A stretch of DNA of 64,000 nucleotides from MPNO01 sp965205995. GTDB lineage: Bacteria; Pseudomonadota; Alphaproteobacteria; MPNO01. Shown piece by piece: positions 62,585-64,000 of this stretch. The position numbers were made by a program, and so were the translations under genes. Numbering within the stretch: the first letter of the stretch is position 1; every line of letters begins with the position of its first letter. The DNA lies in contig OZ242200.1 of the NCBI GenBank assembly GCA_965205995.1, positions 2,542,001-2,606,000 on the forward strand, read 5' to 3'. Below the pieces are notes generated by a model. That model was not told where the DNA came from. It made no database searches and saw nothing but the letters and a program-made list of their open reading frames with translations.

Positions 62585-63583
62585 TCAGAGCGGGCAGCGC
62601 CGGTCCTCCACATAGTCGTGGACCGCGATGCGGCCGGCGACGATGTCTTCCCTCGCCGTCTCGATGGCCGCGCGAACGGCTGGGGAAATGAGCGCCTCGT
62701 TGTGCTCGTCGAGCGCCCAGTCGACCCCGCCCTCGGCGAGGCCGAGGGTCGCCACGCCGGCCGAGAACCGTCCCCGCATCGCGTCCTTGAGCGTTTCGTA
62801 GGCGGCGACGTCGACCCGCTTCAGCATCGAGGTCAGCACGGTTCCGGGCGCGAGTCCGTTCTGGTTGAGATCGACGCCGATGGCGAATTTGCCGGAATCG
62901 GCGGCCGCACGGATCACGCCGATCCCGGTGCCGCCGGCGGCGTGGAACACCACGTCGGCGCCCCGCGCGAACTGGGCGTGCGCCAGCGCCGCGCCCTTTT
63001 CCGGGCGGTTCCACGCGGCGGGCGTCCTTCCCGTCATGTCCTGGAGGACCCGGATGCCCGGCCTCGCCGCCGCCGCGCCCTGGACGAAGCCGCAGGCGAA
63101 CCGGCGGATCAGCGGGACATCCATGCCGCCGACGAAGCCGAGCGTGCCGGTCTTCGACGTGAGCGCCGCCGCGACCCCGACCAGATAGGAGCCCTCATGC
63201 TCCTTGAACGCGTATTGGCGGAGATTGGGCAGGTCGAGCCAGTTCACGTCGATGATGGCGAACGACCGGCCGGGGTTTTCGGCGGCCACCGCCGCGATCG
63301 CCTCGGCGTGGGAGAACCCGACGCCGATCACCAGCGTTGCCCCGCGCGCGATCGCGCGGCGCATGGCGGGCGCGCGATCCGCCTGGCTCGCCGCCTCCTC
63401 GGCGAGGACCGCGACCCCGGTCTCGCCGGTGAAGCGCTCCGCGCCCTTCCATACGGCGGCGTTGAAGCTTCGGTCGGACCGGCCACCCTGGTCGAACACG
63501 ATCGCCGGCTTGAACCCGGCGGCCGCCGCGCCGCCGGCCAGAATGAACCCGATCAGAACACCGAGAAGCGCCCGCAACCGCAT
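62585..63583 (-). CDS. BMP-family basic membrane lipoprotein/substrate-binding protein
   Basis: 332 residues from the ATG at 63583, following GGGGAGGG. The signal peptide is LRALLGVLIGFILAGGAAAA. PAIVFDQGGRSDRSFNAAVWKGA is the BMP signature, then VIGVGFSHAEAIAAVAAENPG, and FKEHEGSYLVGVAAALTSKTG. It is the second BMP protein in the window; here no permease or ATPase is adjacent. It may share the importer at 51-56 kb or work with genes to the right. Confidence 0.88.
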   Translation of the reverse strand: MRLRALLGVLIGFILAGGAAAAGFKPAIVFDQGGRSDRSFNAAVWKGAERFTGETGVAVLAEEAASQADRAPAMRRAIARGATLVIGVGFSHAEAIAAVAAENPGRSFAIIDVNWLDLPNLRQYAFKEHEGSYLVGVAAALTSKTGTLGFVGGMDVPLIRRFACGFVQGAAAARPGIRVLQDMTGRTPAAWNRPEKGAALAHAQFARGADVVFHAAGGTGIGVIRAAADSGKFAIGVDLNQNGLAPGTVLTSMLKRVDVAAYETLKDAMRGRFSAGVATLGLAEGGVDWALDEHNEALISPAVRAAIETAREDIVAGRIAVHDYVEDRRCPL

Positions 63584-63752
63584 CGCCTTCCCTCCCCGCA
63601 GTCGTCGGCCCATTGTGCCGTCGAATTCCCGCCGGACAATACGGGGCGATCCTTCGATACGCGGTGCTGTCGCCAATTCGCTCGATCTCCGCCGTTTCGC
63701 CTGAACCCCCGCTGCCGCTACACTATCCCCCCGGCAAGGAGGAGCGGCGGCA

Positions 63753-64000
63753 GTGGCGAACAGGGATTTGCGGAGCTGGCTTGAGGACGTCGAGCGCATC
63801 GGCGAGCTCCAGACCATCACCGGCGTCGAGCATCACGAGGAAATCGGCGGCCTCGTCGACATCTTCCAGCGCCGGATGGGCAACCCCGCGGTGATGTTCG
63901 ACGAGATTCCGGGATTCCCCAAGGGGCACCGGGCGATCGCCAACATCCTGACCTCGGTGCCGCGCATCAACATCGCGCTCGGCCTCGACCCCGAGGCCTC
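63753..64000 (+). CDS. UbiD-family decarboxylase, partial
   Basis: About 82 N-terminal residues, cut at the right edge. GTG start after AAGGAGGAG. The start NRDLRSWLEDVERIGELQTITGV is typical of UbiD/VdcC proteins, followed by FDEIPGFPKGHRAIANILTSVPR. These enzymes use prenylated FMN to (de)carboxylate aromatic or unsaturated acids. The active-site part lies beyond the window. Confidence 0.88.
   Translation, partial: MANRDLRSWLEDVERIGELQTITGVEHHEEIGGLVDIFQRRMGNPAVMFDEIPGFPKGHRAIANILTSVPRINIALGLDPEA

Overview
The window is a high-GC bacterial chromosome segment with short intergenic gaps and many 4-bp stop/start overlaps. The block DUF502 - recG - sdhE - mfd (14.1-20.9 kb) is a housekeeping arrangement typical of Alphaproteobacteria. 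The wealth of tripartite (TRAP) and ABC importers plus aromatic-ring enzymes suggests a free-living or host-associated heterotrophic alphaproteobacterium. No rRNA, tRNA or CRISPR array was seen.

Layout. (1) 0-12 kb: an uptake and aromatic catabolism region. It holds a branched-chain-amino-acid-type ABC importer (livM partial, livH, binding protein) in operon with a NicX-like 2,5-dihydroxypyridine dioxygenase, two SDR dehydrogenases, an orphan TRAP binding protein, an HpaB-type hydroxylase, a damaged IS110-family transposase, and a coupled CaiB-type CoA-transferase / LigA / LigB set. (2) 12-21 kb: ergothioneine-type methyltransferase (egtD), a FrnE-like thiol oxidoreductase, then DUF502, recG, sdhE and mfd. 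(3) 21-25 kb: MaoC dehydratase, a cytoplasmic NMT1-like protein, an aryl-CoA-type ligase and a crotonase, followed by a broken RHH/RelE toxin-antitoxin pair. (4) About 25.5-27.5 kb: a low-GC island with a membrane protein and a HAD hydrolase whose catalytic motif is split by a frameshift. (5) 28-30 kb: aspartate dehydrogenase, a metallo-beta-lactamase-fold hydrolase and a GlcG/HbpS protein, closed by a 20-bp perfect hairpin. (6) 30-44 kb: the most distinctive region. A molybdenum hydroxylase, a 6-hydroxynicotinate-reductase-like iron-sulfur protein, UPF0280 and an AA_synth-family protein form one operon. It is divergent from a 2-oxoacid:ferredoxin oxidoreductase (korAB), with an adrenodoxin-type ferredoxin reductase, an NYN-domain protein, a MarR regulator and a Crp-family regulator nearby. 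An almost identical 14-bp inverted repeat lies upstream of both the molybdenum hydroxylase operon and the marR gene. (7) 44-56 kb: TRAP dctPQM, aldolase, RidA-like protein, flavin monooxygenase-like protein, maleylacetoacetate isomerase and a BMP-type nucleoside ABC importer, then brnTA. (8) 56-64 kb: a porin, a Tat lipoprotein vanadium-haloperoxidase-like enzyme with a divergent LysR regulator, two decayed genes (a methyltransferase broken by a 29-bp tandem duplication and a GST fragment), a DM13 protein, a phytanoyl-CoA-type dioxygenase, a second BMP protein and the start of a ubiD gene.

How the parts may work together: the importers bring in small organic acids or heterocycles. HpaB/LigAB/MaiA/UbiD-type enzymes suggest oxidative aromatic degradation. 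The 30-44 kb block suggests a reductive route for an N-heteroaromatic compound, fed with low-potential electrons by KorAB and ferredoxin and switched by the MarR protein. The pathway assignment is inference; the individual families are visible in the sequence.
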